Below, piece after piece: positions 24,939 through 32,381 of a stretch of DNA of 36,861 bases. The DNA is from Candidatus Dojkabacteria bacterium (GTDB taxonomy: Bacteria > Patescibacteriota > Dojkabacteria > SC72 > T1SED10-24). Below the pieces are notes generated by a model, which was not told where the DNA came from, ran no database searches, and saw only the letters and a program-made list of their open reading frames with translations. The first letter of the stretch is position 1. Every line of letters starts with the position of its first letter. A program made the translations under genes and the position numbers. The stretch covers positions 1 through 36,861 of the forward strand of contig PWFU01000114.1 of assembly GCA_003554185.1 (NCBI GenBank), given 5' to 3'.

Positions 24939-26684
24939 TCAACCCCTGTACCCTATATCCTCATCACACATAGGACAAAATTCGTGTTCACCGTGGATAT
25001 ATCCGTGTTTGGGACATACACTAAAGGTTGGAGTTATAGAAAAGTAGGGCAATTTGTAATTATTTGCTATCTTTTTAACCAAATTTTTAGCACTACCTTT
25101 AGAAGGTAATCTTTCTCCAACAAAAACATGAAAAACCGTTCCTCCGGTATATTTACATTGTATTTCATCCTGATGATCCAAAGCTTCAAATAGATCATTA
25201 GTCGCATCCACAGGAAGTTGCGTAGAATTACTATAGAAAGGAGCAAACGCTTCTTTTTGTGCAGCCTTTTCATTAGCAACAACAATATCTGGATATTTCG
25301 CCTTATCTTTTTTCGCAAATCTATATGCAGTACTTTCCGCAGGCGTTGCCTCCAAATTAAACATAACACCTGTTTCCTCTTGATATTCCTGCATACAATC
25401 TCTCATATAATTTAAAAGTTCAAGAGTAAAACTTCTACCCTCCTCTGAAAATAGATCTTTGCCTAGAAAATTAAGACAAGATTCATTCATCCCATTTATA
25501 CCTATTGTATTAAAATGATTACCCCAATATTTACCAAACCTTTCTTTTACACTACTTAGATAATATCTTGAATATGGGTACAATCCTCTCTCTGTAGTAT
25601 CTTCGATAACATCACGCTTAATCATCAAACTTTCTTTAGCAGAATCCATCAATTTGCGAAGTCTTTTAAAATAATCTTTCCTGTCTTTGGATACATAACC
25701 CAACCTTGGCAGATTAATAGTTACTATGCCAACACTTCCTGTTAATGGGTCTGCGCCGAACAATCCACCCCCTCTCCTTTTCAACTCCCTATTATCTATT
25801 CTCAATCTACAACACATTGACCTGGCATCTTCCGGGTTCATATCCGAATTAATAAAATTGGAAAAATATGGAATTCCATACTTTGCAGTCATCTCCCATA
25901 TTGGATCCATCATAGGATCATCCCAATCCAGATCTTGGGTCAAATTATATGTAGGAATGGGCCAAGTAAAAACTCTACCCGACATATCACCCTCCATCAT
26001 AACTTCAGCAAAGGCCTCATTAAAAACATTCATTTCTTTCTGAAATTCTTTATATGTTTCCTTTTGAAGTTCTCCTCCTACAACAACACCCTCGTCTGCT
26101 AATGTCCCCGTAGGTTTAATATCAAGGCTAACATTAGTAAATGGAGCCTGAAAACCCTTGTCTAAAGGAACATTCATATTAAAAACAAAATACTGTAATA
26201 ACTGCTTAACCTCGTTATAAGAGAGATTATCATGACGTATAAATGGTGCGAGATATGTATCAAAACTTGAAATTGCTTGTGCACCTGCTGCTTCATGCCT
26301 TAGGACAAAAAACAAGTTTTTAAGGTGATCCAAAGCGGAATGTAAATGCTTAGCTGGAGAACAAGCCACCTTACCAGGGACACCTGTATAGCCCTTTAAA
26401 AGGAAATCTCTTAAATCCCAACCAACACAGTAAGTAGAAATATAGCCTAAGTCATGTATGTGAAAATCACCGGATTCATGTAATTCACTTATTTCTTTAG
26501 GATAAACTTTATGAAGCCAATAATCGGACTGAACTTTAGTTGCAATATGAGTATTTAATCCATGTAACGAATAAGATGAATTACTATTCTCTCTCACTCG
26601 CCAATCTGTATCAGCAATATAGCCTTCTACTAATTCTATAACATCTATCCAAGATTTTTTAGTATTTTGATATCTTTTAAACAT
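24939..26684 (-). CDS. nrdD: Anaerobic ribonucleoside-triphosphate reductase, second copy, without ATP-cone and without glycyl-radical loop
   Basis: A 581-residue NrdD catalytic barrel, closely similar throughout to the upstream copy (EDARSMCCRLRIDNREL, GSVGIVTINLPRLGYV, FNTIGINGMNESCLNFLGKD). It starts directly with the barrel (MFKRYQNTKKSWIDVIEL), so the roughly 90-residue allosteric ATP-cone is absent. The zinc-binding CPKHGYIHGEHEFCPMC is present, but the frame stops nine residues later (DEDIGYRG, TGA at 24939-24941), before the glycyl-radical loop. That loop is encoded 33 bases further on by a separate ORF (24774-24905). The protein therefore needs a radical loop in trans, or partners with the complete copy, or is losing function. 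The start is 4 bases after the stop of the first nrdD. Confidence 0.92.
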   Translation of the reverse strand: MFKRYQNTKKSWIDVIELVEGYIADTDWRVRENSNSSYSLHGLNTHIATKVQSDYWLHKVYPKEISELHESGDFHIHDLGYISTYCVGWDLRDFLLKGYTGVPGKVACSPAKHLHSALDHLKNLFFVLRHEAAGAQAISSFDTYLAPFIRHDNLSYNEVKQLLQYFVFNMNVPLDKGFQAPFTNVSLDIKPTGTLADEGVVVGGELQKETYKEFQKEMNVFNEAFAEVMMEGDMSGRVFTWPIPTYNLTQDLDWDDPMMDPIWEMTAKYGIPYFSNFINSDMNPEDARSMCCRLRIDNRELKRRGGGLFGADPLTGSVGIVTINLPRLGYVSKDRKDYFKRLRKLMDSAKESLMIKRDVIEDTTERGLYPYSRYYLSSVKERFGKYWGNHFNTIGINGMNESCLNFLGKDLFSEEGRSFTLELLNYMRDCMQEYQEETGVMFNLEATPAESTAYRFAKKDKAKYPDIVVANEKAAQKEAFAPFYSNSTQLPVDATNDLFEALDHQDEIQCKYTGGTVFHVFVGERLPSKGSAKNLVKKIANNYKLPYFSITPTFSVCPKHGYIHGEHEFCPMCDEDIGYRG

Positions 26685-26688
26685 AACA

Positions 26689-28803
26689 TTAAGTACTATC
26701 TACACTATACTCTCGACGATCATTAAATTCTGACTGCTTACCAGCATTCCAACGTTGCACAGGAGTAATTTTCCCAACTACCCGACTATACACCAAAGTT
26801 TCTCTATTACATTCAGGACATAGAAAATATTCACCAGAAATATATCCATGTTCAGTACATATACTAAAAGTTGGAGTCAGAGTAACGTAAGGTAATGTAT
26901 AATTATCCGTAATTTTTTGTACCATTCTCTTAGCTTCATCACCACTATTAAGACGTTCACTTAAAAATGCATGAAATACTGTCCCTCCAGTATACTTTGA
27001 TTGTAAACCATCCTGTAAATCCAAAGCCTCAAAAATATCATCTGTATACCCAACTGGTAAGTGAGTTGAGTTTGTATAATATGGTCTAACATTAGGATCA
27101 CTTAAATCTTTTTCATTTCCCACTTTAATATTGGGATACAACTCTTTATCTCTTTTAGCCATAGAATATGAAGCTCCCTCAGCCGGTGAAGCTTCTAAAT
27201 TATATAATTCCTCCCCTTCCTCCTGATAGTCTATTAAAACCTGATTTATATAATCTAGAACCTCATTAGCAAAAACTTGGCCTTCTTCTGTAGCAATATC
27301 CTTACCCAAAAAGTTTATACAAGCCTCATTCATTCCTATAATCCCAATAGTACTAAAATGATTAGACCAATAAGAGCCGGATCTCTCTTTCACAGATCTA
27401 AGATAGAATCTAGAATAGGGATACATACCCCTTTCTGTAAGATCCTCAACCAATTTCCTACGTAAAGTAAGTACTTGTTTACTCACATCCATTAAATATC
27501 TTAGTCTCTTGTAAAAACCTTTCTTATCACCTTGATACATATAACCAATTCGAGGAAGATTGATTGTTGTATAGCCTATACTACCAGTCAAAGGATTAGC
27601 ACCAAAAAAACCACCTCCTCTCTTATGCAATTGCCTATTATCAATTCTAAGACGGCAACACATTGACCTTGCATCTTCAACACTCATATCGCTATTAACG
27701 AAATTTGCAAAATATGGGATTCCATATTTCGCAGTCATTTCCCATATACCATCATAAGCTTTGTTGTCCCAATCAAAATCCCCAGTTATATTATATGTAG
27801 GGATTGGAAAAGTAAAAGCCCTTCCTTTTGCATCACCTTCGGTATAAACTTCAGCCAATGCTTGATTAAACATATCCATCTCCTCTTGATACTCGCCATA
27901 TTTACTATCCTGGGGCTCCCCACCTATAATCACCGACTCTTCCCTCATAGGTTTTGGTACTTTTAAATCCAGAGTAACATTGGAAAAAACCACTTGCCCA
28001 CCCGATTTCATTGGCATATTCATATTATATATAAAGGACTGCAAGGCTTGTTTCACCCTCTTGTAACTCAGTTTCTCTTTCCTGATAAAAGGCGCCATAT
28101 AAGTATCAAAACTAGATATAGCAACAGCACCATCAGGAGCCTCATTAGTAAGTGTATAAAGAAAGTTAGCTAATTGCCCTAAAGCAGTACTAAGATGCTT
28201 AGGAGGAGTACATTCAACGTTACCTTCAACCCCCCTAAATCCTACAAGTAATAAATCCTGCAAATCCCAACCAACACAATATGCACTAATTGAAGAACTC
28301 TTATGAATATGAAAGTCCTTGTTTTCGTGTAAGGTTCTCATTTCTTCGGTATAAACCTCATTCATCCAATACCTCTCAGAAACCTCATTAACTATATTCT
28401 TATATAATCCCTGCAAATGATAATCTATAGACGAATCAATATTTAATTTCCAATCTTGTCTATCCACATAAGAATTTATTTGTTTACCAACATCCAACAA
28501 ATTATTTATATTCCTAGATCTAGAGCGCAAATCCCTGTACAGAATGTATGCTTTAGCAGTATCATAACAACCTTCAATCATTAGATATTTTTCCACTAAA
28601 TCCTGCACCTGTTCAACATTCGGATATCCATTTTCTTCCATCTCCTCCAAAGCACTCAATACATCCCGAGTAACCTTTTCAGCCTTTTCAGAATCCTTTT
28701 GCCCAACAGCAATCATAGCTTTTTCTATAGCTTGCATAATCCTAGAGCTATCAAAATCCGCTAACCTACCATCACGTTTTTCAATTTTATCTATTTTTGC
28801 CAT
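26689..28803 (-). CDS. nrdD: Anaerobic (class III) ribonucleoside-triphosphate reductase, complete copy
   Basis: A 704-residue protein from the ATG at 28803 (MAKIDKIEKRDG); a TTG two codons upstream is less likely. Residues 1-95 form an ATP-cone (KIEKRDGRLADFDSSRIMQAIEKAM), the allosteric activity switch. The catalytic barrel carries MCCRLRIDNRQLHKRGGGFFG and GSIGYTTINLPRIGYM. Near the end is the zinc site (CTEHGYISGEYFLCPEC), then the glycyl-radical loop YSRVVGKITPVQRW with the radical Gly at about 677. It reduces ribonucleoside triphosphates for DNA synthesis and is destroyed by oxygen, implying an anaerobic lifestyle. The motif reads VVGK where VVGY is usual. It lies 17 bases downstream of nrdR and 4 bases upstream of the second nrdD. 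Confidence 0.96.
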   Translation of the reverse strand: MAKIDKIEKRDGRLADFDSSRIMQAIEKAMIAVGQKDSEKAEKVTRDVLSALEEMEENGYPNVEQVQDLVEKYLMIEGCYDTAKAYILYRDLRSRSRNINNLLDVGKQINSYVDRQDWKLNIDSSIDYHLQGLYKNIVNEVSERYWMNEVYTEEMRTLHENKDFHIHKSSSISAYCVGWDLQDLLLVGFRGVEGNVECTPPKHLSTALGQLANFLYTLTNEAPDGAVAISSFDTYMAPFIRKEKLSYKRVKQALQSFIYNMNMPMKSGGQVVFSNVTLDLKVPKPMREESVIIGGEPQDSKYGEYQEEMDMFNQALAEVYTEGDAKGRAFTFPIPTYNITGDFDWDNKAYDGIWEMTAKYGIPYFANFVNSDMSVEDARSMCCRLRIDNRQLHKRGGGFFGANPLTGSIGYTTINLPRIGYMYQGDKKGFYKRLRYLMDVSKQVLTLRRKLVEDLTERGMYPYSRFYLRSVKERSGSYWSNHFSTIGIIGMNEACINFLGKDIATEEGQVFANEVLDYINQVLIDYQEEGEELYNLEASPAEGASYSMAKRDKELYPNIKVGNEKDLSDPNVRPYYTNSTHLPVGYTDDIFEALDLQDGLQSKYTGGTVFHAFLSERLNSGDEAKRMVQKITDNYTLPYVTLTPTFSICTEHGYISGEYFLCPECNRETLVYSRVVGKITPVQRWNAGKQSEFNDRREYSVDST

Positions 28804-28820
28804 AAACAAAAATTGAGATG

Positions 28821-29270
28821 TTAATTCTCGAGATTCTTAATTTCATCCTTAAAATCTTTTAAACTACTAAAATTCTTATAAACTGAAGCAAACCTCATAT
28901 AGACAACAGGATTAATCTTCCTGAAGCGCTTTAATACTAATTCCCCAATTTCTTTGGAACTTACCACACTCTCCTTTTTATTTAAAAGATCCATTTCTAC
29001 ATCATCAACTACCTGCTTAATTTCCTCTGACGATAATTCATCCCTCTTAACAGCTTTTGATATACCCTTTTCCAACTTCTCTCTATTAAAAGCCTCAACC
29101 AAACCATTCCTTTTAGCAACATTCAAATCAACATTCTCGCTCCTCTCATAAGTTGTAAACCTATTTGAACATTCACCACACTGTCTTCTCCTACGAATCG
29201 TTCCTTCCTGCAGATTATCTCTTTTATCTAAGACCCTAACATCTGTTGAACCACAATATGGGCACCTCAT
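28821..29270 (-). CDS. nrdR: Transcriptional repressor NrdR
   Basis: A 149-residue protein from the ATG at 29270 (MRCPYCGSTD), the canonical NrdR start; an upstream TTG would add 11 residues not found in the family. An N-terminal zinc ribbon (Cys3, Cys6, Cys31, Cys34; TIRRRRQCGECSNRFTTYER) binds DNA, and an ATP-cone (KRNGLVEAFNREKLEKGISKAV, about 54-142) senses the ATP/dATP balance. NrdR represses ribonucleotide reductase genes when dATP is plentiful. It heads the nrdR-nrdD-nrdD-nrdG operon and has two NrdR boxes over its own promoter, so the whole operon is probably autoregulated. Confidence 0.96.
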   Translation of the reverse strand: MRCPYCGSTDVRVLDKRDNLQEGTIRRRRQCGECSNRFTTYERSENVDLNVAKRNGLVEAFNREKLEKGISKAVKRDELSSEEIKQVVDDVEMDLLNKKESVVSSKEIGELVLKRFRKINPVVYMRFASVYKNFSSLKDFKDEIKNLEN

Positions 29271-29297
29271 AAGAATATGATTAAAATTAAAGAGCAG

Positions 29298-29345
29298 ATA
29301 CAATCTATAGTATATTACTTATAGTTTAACAACTATATATTGTAG
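29298..29345 (-). promoter_or_regulatory. nrdR operon promoter overlapped by tandem NrdR boxes
   Basis: Two 16-base sites on the minus strand, CTACAATATATAGTTG (29330-29345) and ATACTATAGATTGTAT (29298-29313), match the NrdR-box core CwATATaTwG at 10/10 and 9/10 positions. They are separated by 16 bases (32 centre to centre), the classical tandem arrangement. A promoter with -35 TTGTTA (29327-29332) and -10 TATAGA (29304-29309), 17 bases apart, lies across them, so each box covers one promoter element. The remaining gap to the tRNA genes (29346-29474) is AT-rich with only a short TAGAA/TTCTA hairpin near 29452-29465. Confidence 0.85.
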
Positions 29346-29474
29346 TTTCAATCATTTATTCCAATTTTTGAATACAAGATAGAATTATAAATAAAATCTA
29401 TAATACTATTGACAATTAAACACTCTCGAGGGAGACAAAAATCATTTTTTAGAAAAAATTCTAGGGGTTTAACA

Positions 29475-29548
29475 CGTACCTGGCAGGATTCGAACCTACA
29501 ACCTTTGGTTCCGCAAACCAATGCTCTATCCTATTGAGCTACAGGTAC
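29475..29548 (-). tRNA. tRNA-Arg (anticodon GCG)
   Basis: A 74-base cloverleaf. The acceptor GTACCTG/CAGGTAC is perfect, the D-stem is GCTC/GAGC with A20, the anticodon stem TTGGT/ACCAA is perfect, the loop is TTGCGGA (anticodon GCG, reads CGC and CGT), and the T-loop is TTCGAAT. CCA is not encoded. Most bacteria read CGN with an ACG anticodon edited to inosine; a G34 form needs no editing. Confidence 0.94.
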
Positions 29549-29553
29549 AAAAG

Positions 29554-29627
29554 CGTACCCGGCAGGACTCGAACCTACAACCTACTGCTTAGAAGACAGT
29601 TGCTCTATCCATTTGAGCTACGGGTAC
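29554..29627 (-). tRNA. tRNA-Arg (anticodon TCT)
   Basis: A 74-base cloverleaf. The acceptor GTACCCG/CGGGTAC is perfect, the D-stem is GCTC/GAGC, the anticodon stem is ACTGT/GCAGT, the loop is CTTCTAA (anticodon TCT, reads AGA, the dominant arginine codon here), and the T-loop is TTCGAGT. CCA is not encoded. It lies 5 bases upstream of the GCG tRNA and 4 bases after the FemAB-like gene, so the three are probably transcribed together. Confidence 0.94.
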
Positions 29628-29631
29628 TCCA

Positions 29632-30663
29632 CTAATTACATCCTCGATATTTGATCTTTCTATACCCTTCATTGAGTCTCAACATCCTGTATTTTACCAT
29701 ATTATAAACAAAATCTTTAGTCCTCATATATTCCTCTACATAACCTCCAAAACCTTTTTTAAACTTACTATAACCAAAAGCAGGATACCCAGGATGATAA
29801 TTTTTATCCTCTGCAACCCCCCAAAAATTATGCCTTTTCATACCTAATTCTTGGGCATACTTTATAGCTTCCCATTGAACTAAATAAGAGGCTTCAGAAC
29901 TACTAGGATTATCAGACATAGCTCCTCTCAAATAAGCAGATTCATTACCATAGAAAGAAAAAAAACCTCCAGCTACAATTTCATCTTGATATTTAGCATA
30001 AAAAAATCTAAAAAAATCCCCCAATATTTTAAACTGCTGAATCAAATAATCTTTACTAACAGTCGGAAAATTCTTTTTTATAGATATATCATCCAATATA
30101 TCAACAAAGGTTTTAAACTCTTCCAGATTTGAAGATATTCCAACATCAAAATCTTTTTTCATAGCTTGCTTCAAAGTATACCTTGCTTTTTTTCTCATGC
30201 CCTGCATAAGTTCTTCCTCACTCTTACCTTCTATATCTAAAATCCATACTCTTTCTGCTTGTATAAAATTTACTGCATCACGAAAACCAAGATTATAGAA
30301 GGTATTAATTATGTCATCTTTTGTCTTCAAAATAGCCGGATCAACCCTTAAACAAAAATATTTTTTACTTCTAAAATAGTCTATTAATAGTCTAACCACA
30401 CTCTCTCTGATACCTCTATCCTCCCAACGCAGAATTGGCCCTCTAGGGCAATATATAAACTTACCAAAGCGACTGATCTCTTCTACACACAAGCATACTG
30501 CAACAAGTTTTTCTCTATCCCAAAAACCAATTCTAAAGATTTTTTTTCCAAGCCCTTTTCTTTCAAACTCACCCCATTGCCAAGACTGATTAAAATACGC
30601 ATAACTCGATAAAGAAACAAACTCTTCCCAAATATTTTTATCCTTAATTTCTTTTATTTCCAT
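29632..30663 (-). CDS. FemAB-like peptidoglycan aminoacyltransferase (GNAT fold)
   Basis: A 343-residue protein of the FemX/FemAB size class. Recognisable features are YFNQSWQWGEFERKGLGKK at about 18-36 (the family pattern F-x-Q-S-x-x-W-G-x-F), YCPRGPILRW, MRKKARYTLKQAMKKDFDVG (the basic RxxxxxxxKxG-type region), then GGFFSFYGNESAYLRGAMSD and YLVQWEAIKYAQELGMKRHNFWGV, all typical. FemAB enzymes take amino acids from aminoacyl-tRNAs and attach them to the lipid-linked peptidoglycan stem peptide. The amino acid cannot be predicted. It overlaps the upstream DegT-type aminotransferase gene by 20 bases, and two tRNA genes follow directly. Confidence 0.9.
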   Translation of the reverse strand: MEIKEIKDKNIWEEFVSLSSYAYFNQSWQWGEFERKGLGKKIFRIGFWDREKLVAVCLCVEEISRFGKFIYCPRGPILRWEDRGIRESVVRLLIDYFRSKKYFCLRVDPAILKTKDDIINTFYNLGFRDAVNFIQAERVWILDIEGKSEEELMQGMRKKARYTLKQAMKKDFDVGISSNLEEFKTFVDILDDISIKKNFPTVSKDYLIQQFKILGDFFRFFYAKYQDEIVAGGFFSFYGNESAYLRGAMSDNPSSSEASYLVQWEAIKYAQELGMKRHNFWGVAEDKNYHPGYPAFGYSKFKKGFGGYVEEYMRTKDFVYNMVKYRMLRLNEGYRKIKYRGCN

Positions 30664-31885
30664 AATTCTGAAAAAAACAAATTATACCCTCACAAATTCT
30701 TTCTGCATATTCTACACTAATTGACTCCCCGGTAGGTAGATTTACAATCCTAGAAGCAATATCCTCAGCTACAGGACAACTCCCTTTTTCATAATTCATA
30801 GATTTCAAACTTGTAGAATGAGGATAAACAACCGGGCAATACCAGTCACCTACGTTAACTCTCTCTTTCTTCAAAAATTGGAACAAATCACTGGCCAAAC
30901 TTGAGGTTTCACAAATTAGGGGGTATCTAAGAAAGGAAATATCTTTAAGCTTACAATGTTCCACAAGCTCAACCTCCTTAACACTAGAAAATTTTTGCTC
31001 ATAAATCTCCGAAATCCTTTTTCTGTGCTTTAAATTTAAGCTCAAGCAATCTATCTCTTTACTTACTACATTACATAAAACATTAGATAGTTTCCTAGGA
31101 TAATGCTTTGGTTTCTTCCCTAATAGCTCGCTATTAAAAAAGCCCATATTAAGCAACCCCAAATTCCTAAAAAATCTGGCTAAACTATCTGTTCCCCCCA
31201 AGCACCTAATAATTCTCCAAATAACAGGATTTAGTAACCACAAAAAAGAACTAAGGTACCCTACAGGGTGTAAGTTATTAAATTCTTCCCAAACCTTTGA
31301 AATATATTTACTGTTGTTAACAACCAAGACTCCTCCTACTCTGGTAGATAAAACCTTCTCTACTCCAAAGCTAAAAATAGACGCATCTCCAAAAGTACCT
31401 AATTTTTTACCATCCAAAGAGCCTCCTAAACAATGAGCACAATCTTCAATTACTATAATGTCTTTACTATGCATTTCTTCAATAAATTTTTCAAAATCTT
31501 CTCTTTCTTTGAACACAGGAGTACCAAAAGTATGTTGAATGACAACAACTTTTGTATCAGAATCGATCCTTTCGTAGAGAGAATCCAAAGAAATATTTAA
31601 AGTCTTGGAACCAATATCGATGTACAGCGGCTTTAAACCAACCCAAAGAATAGGATTTACTACTGCATTACAGGTAAATGCTTGAAGAGCAACACTATTC
31701 TTTTTTCTCAAATTTAAAGATTTTAGAAAAATATACTGAGCAGATCTAGCGTTTTCAAAAAGAAAAACAGACCCTCTGGAAATATCCAACAATTCCGCCA
31801 GTTTATAGGAGAGGGTGTCATTCGAAACACCCCACTTATATCTCCAGAAGCACAAGATATTCAATAAATATTCAAAGAAGCGCAT
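30644..31885 (-). CDS. DegT/DnrJ/EryC1/StrS-type PLP aminotransferase
   Basis: A 413-residue fold type I PLP enzyme. VVIQHTFGTPVF, VIEDCAHCLGG (Asp148 near the pyridine nitrogen) and SIFSFGVEKVLSTRVGGVLV, with the expected Schiff-base Lys177, place it in the DegT sugar/amine aminotransferase group. These enzymes usually aminate nucleotide- or lipid-linked keto-sugars. About 50 residues between 200 and 270 are hydrophobic and aromatic (SSFLWLLNPVIWRIIRCLGG), which could be a membrane-associated insertion. It is coupled by a 20-base overlap to the FemAB-like gene, suggesting joint work on a lipid-linked cell-envelope precursor (inference). Confidence 0.88.
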   Translation of the reverse strand: MRFFEYLLNILCFWRYKWGVSNDTLSYKLAELLDISRGSVFLFENARSAQYIFLKSLNLRKKNSVALQAFTCNAVVNPILWVGLKPLYIDIGSKTLNISLDSLYERIDSDTKVVVIQHTFGTPVFKEREDFEKFIEEMHSKDIIVIEDCAHCLGGSLDGKKLGTFGDASIFSFGVEKVLSTRVGGVLVVNNSKYISKVWEEFNNLHPVGYLSSFLWLLNPVIWRIIRCLGGTDSLARFFRNLGLLNMGFFNSELLGKKPKHYPRKLSNVLCNVVSKEIDCLSLNLKHRKRISEIYEQKFSSVKEVELVEHCKLKDISFLRYPLICETSSLASDLFQFLKKERVNVGDWYCPVVYPHSTSLKSMNYEKGSCPVAEDIASRIVNLPTGESISVEYAERICEGIICFFQNYGNKRN

Positions 31886-31913
31886 AAAAATTTATGTTTA
31901 GATAGTCCTACCT

Positions 31914-32324
31914 TTACCTGAAAATATCAAACCAAATATTGGAATCATCATCCATTTCCAAATTACAATACTCATAAGTTTGACTAAGATACATTTCCAA
32001 ATCTTCGTTATCAACCACACCATCTACTTCTTCGTAAAAAGAAATATATTCCTCACAACCAAAATCTCCTTTGTATGTATAAGCCCCGGCAACCTGTTCA
32101 TCAGATGTTTCGGTAACTTCATCAATATCAAAAGAACTTATAGCAAAAAGCATTCCTTGCAAAAGTAAAACACCGACACACATCACGACCAAAACCTTTA
32201 TACCAGGCACAACCTCAGCTGGTAATTTCACTTGAGTATTAGACTGATCAGACTTGCCTGCTTGCGATGCTTGGAAATTTTCTCCATCTTTACTTGCATT
32301 TCTATTTTTCTTCTTTTTTGACAT
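31914..32324 (-). CDS. Small single-pass membrane protein, unknown function
   Basis: A 136-residue protein that I do not recognise. A basic, low-complexity N-terminus (MSKKKKNRNASKDGEN, rich in Lys, Ser, Gln and Asn) precedes one membrane helix (about 43-63, IKVLVVMCVGVLLLQGMLFAI). An acidic outer domain of about 70 residues contains two cysteines (FGCEEYISF and YEYCNLEMD), possibly disulfide-bonded. It is 28 bases upstream of, and co-directional with, the DegT-type gene. Confidence 0.7.
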   Translation of the reverse strand: MSKKKKNRNASKDGENFQASQAGKSDQSNTQVKLPAEVVPGIKVLVVMCVGVLLLQGMLFAISSFDIDEVTETSDEQVAGAYTYKGDFGCEEYISFYEEVDGVVDNEDLEMYLSQTYEYCNLEMDDDSNIWFDIFR

Positions 32325-32381
32325 ACATACATTAATAAAAAATTAATTATATTTCATTATACAACCACGTAATATTTTTAG

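Noticed and set aside
24930-24945. The TGA ending nrdD2 as a recoded codon (selenocysteine, or glycine as in Gracilibacteria/SR1)
   Set aside because: TAA and TAG codons follow in the same frame within 25 bases, and TGA ends htpX, an ATP-grasp gene and others at sensible places, while all glycines use GGN.
29271-29303. TTG start 11 codons upstream of the NrdR ATG
   Set aside because: NrdR proteins begin at MRCPYC, and the extension has no family support.
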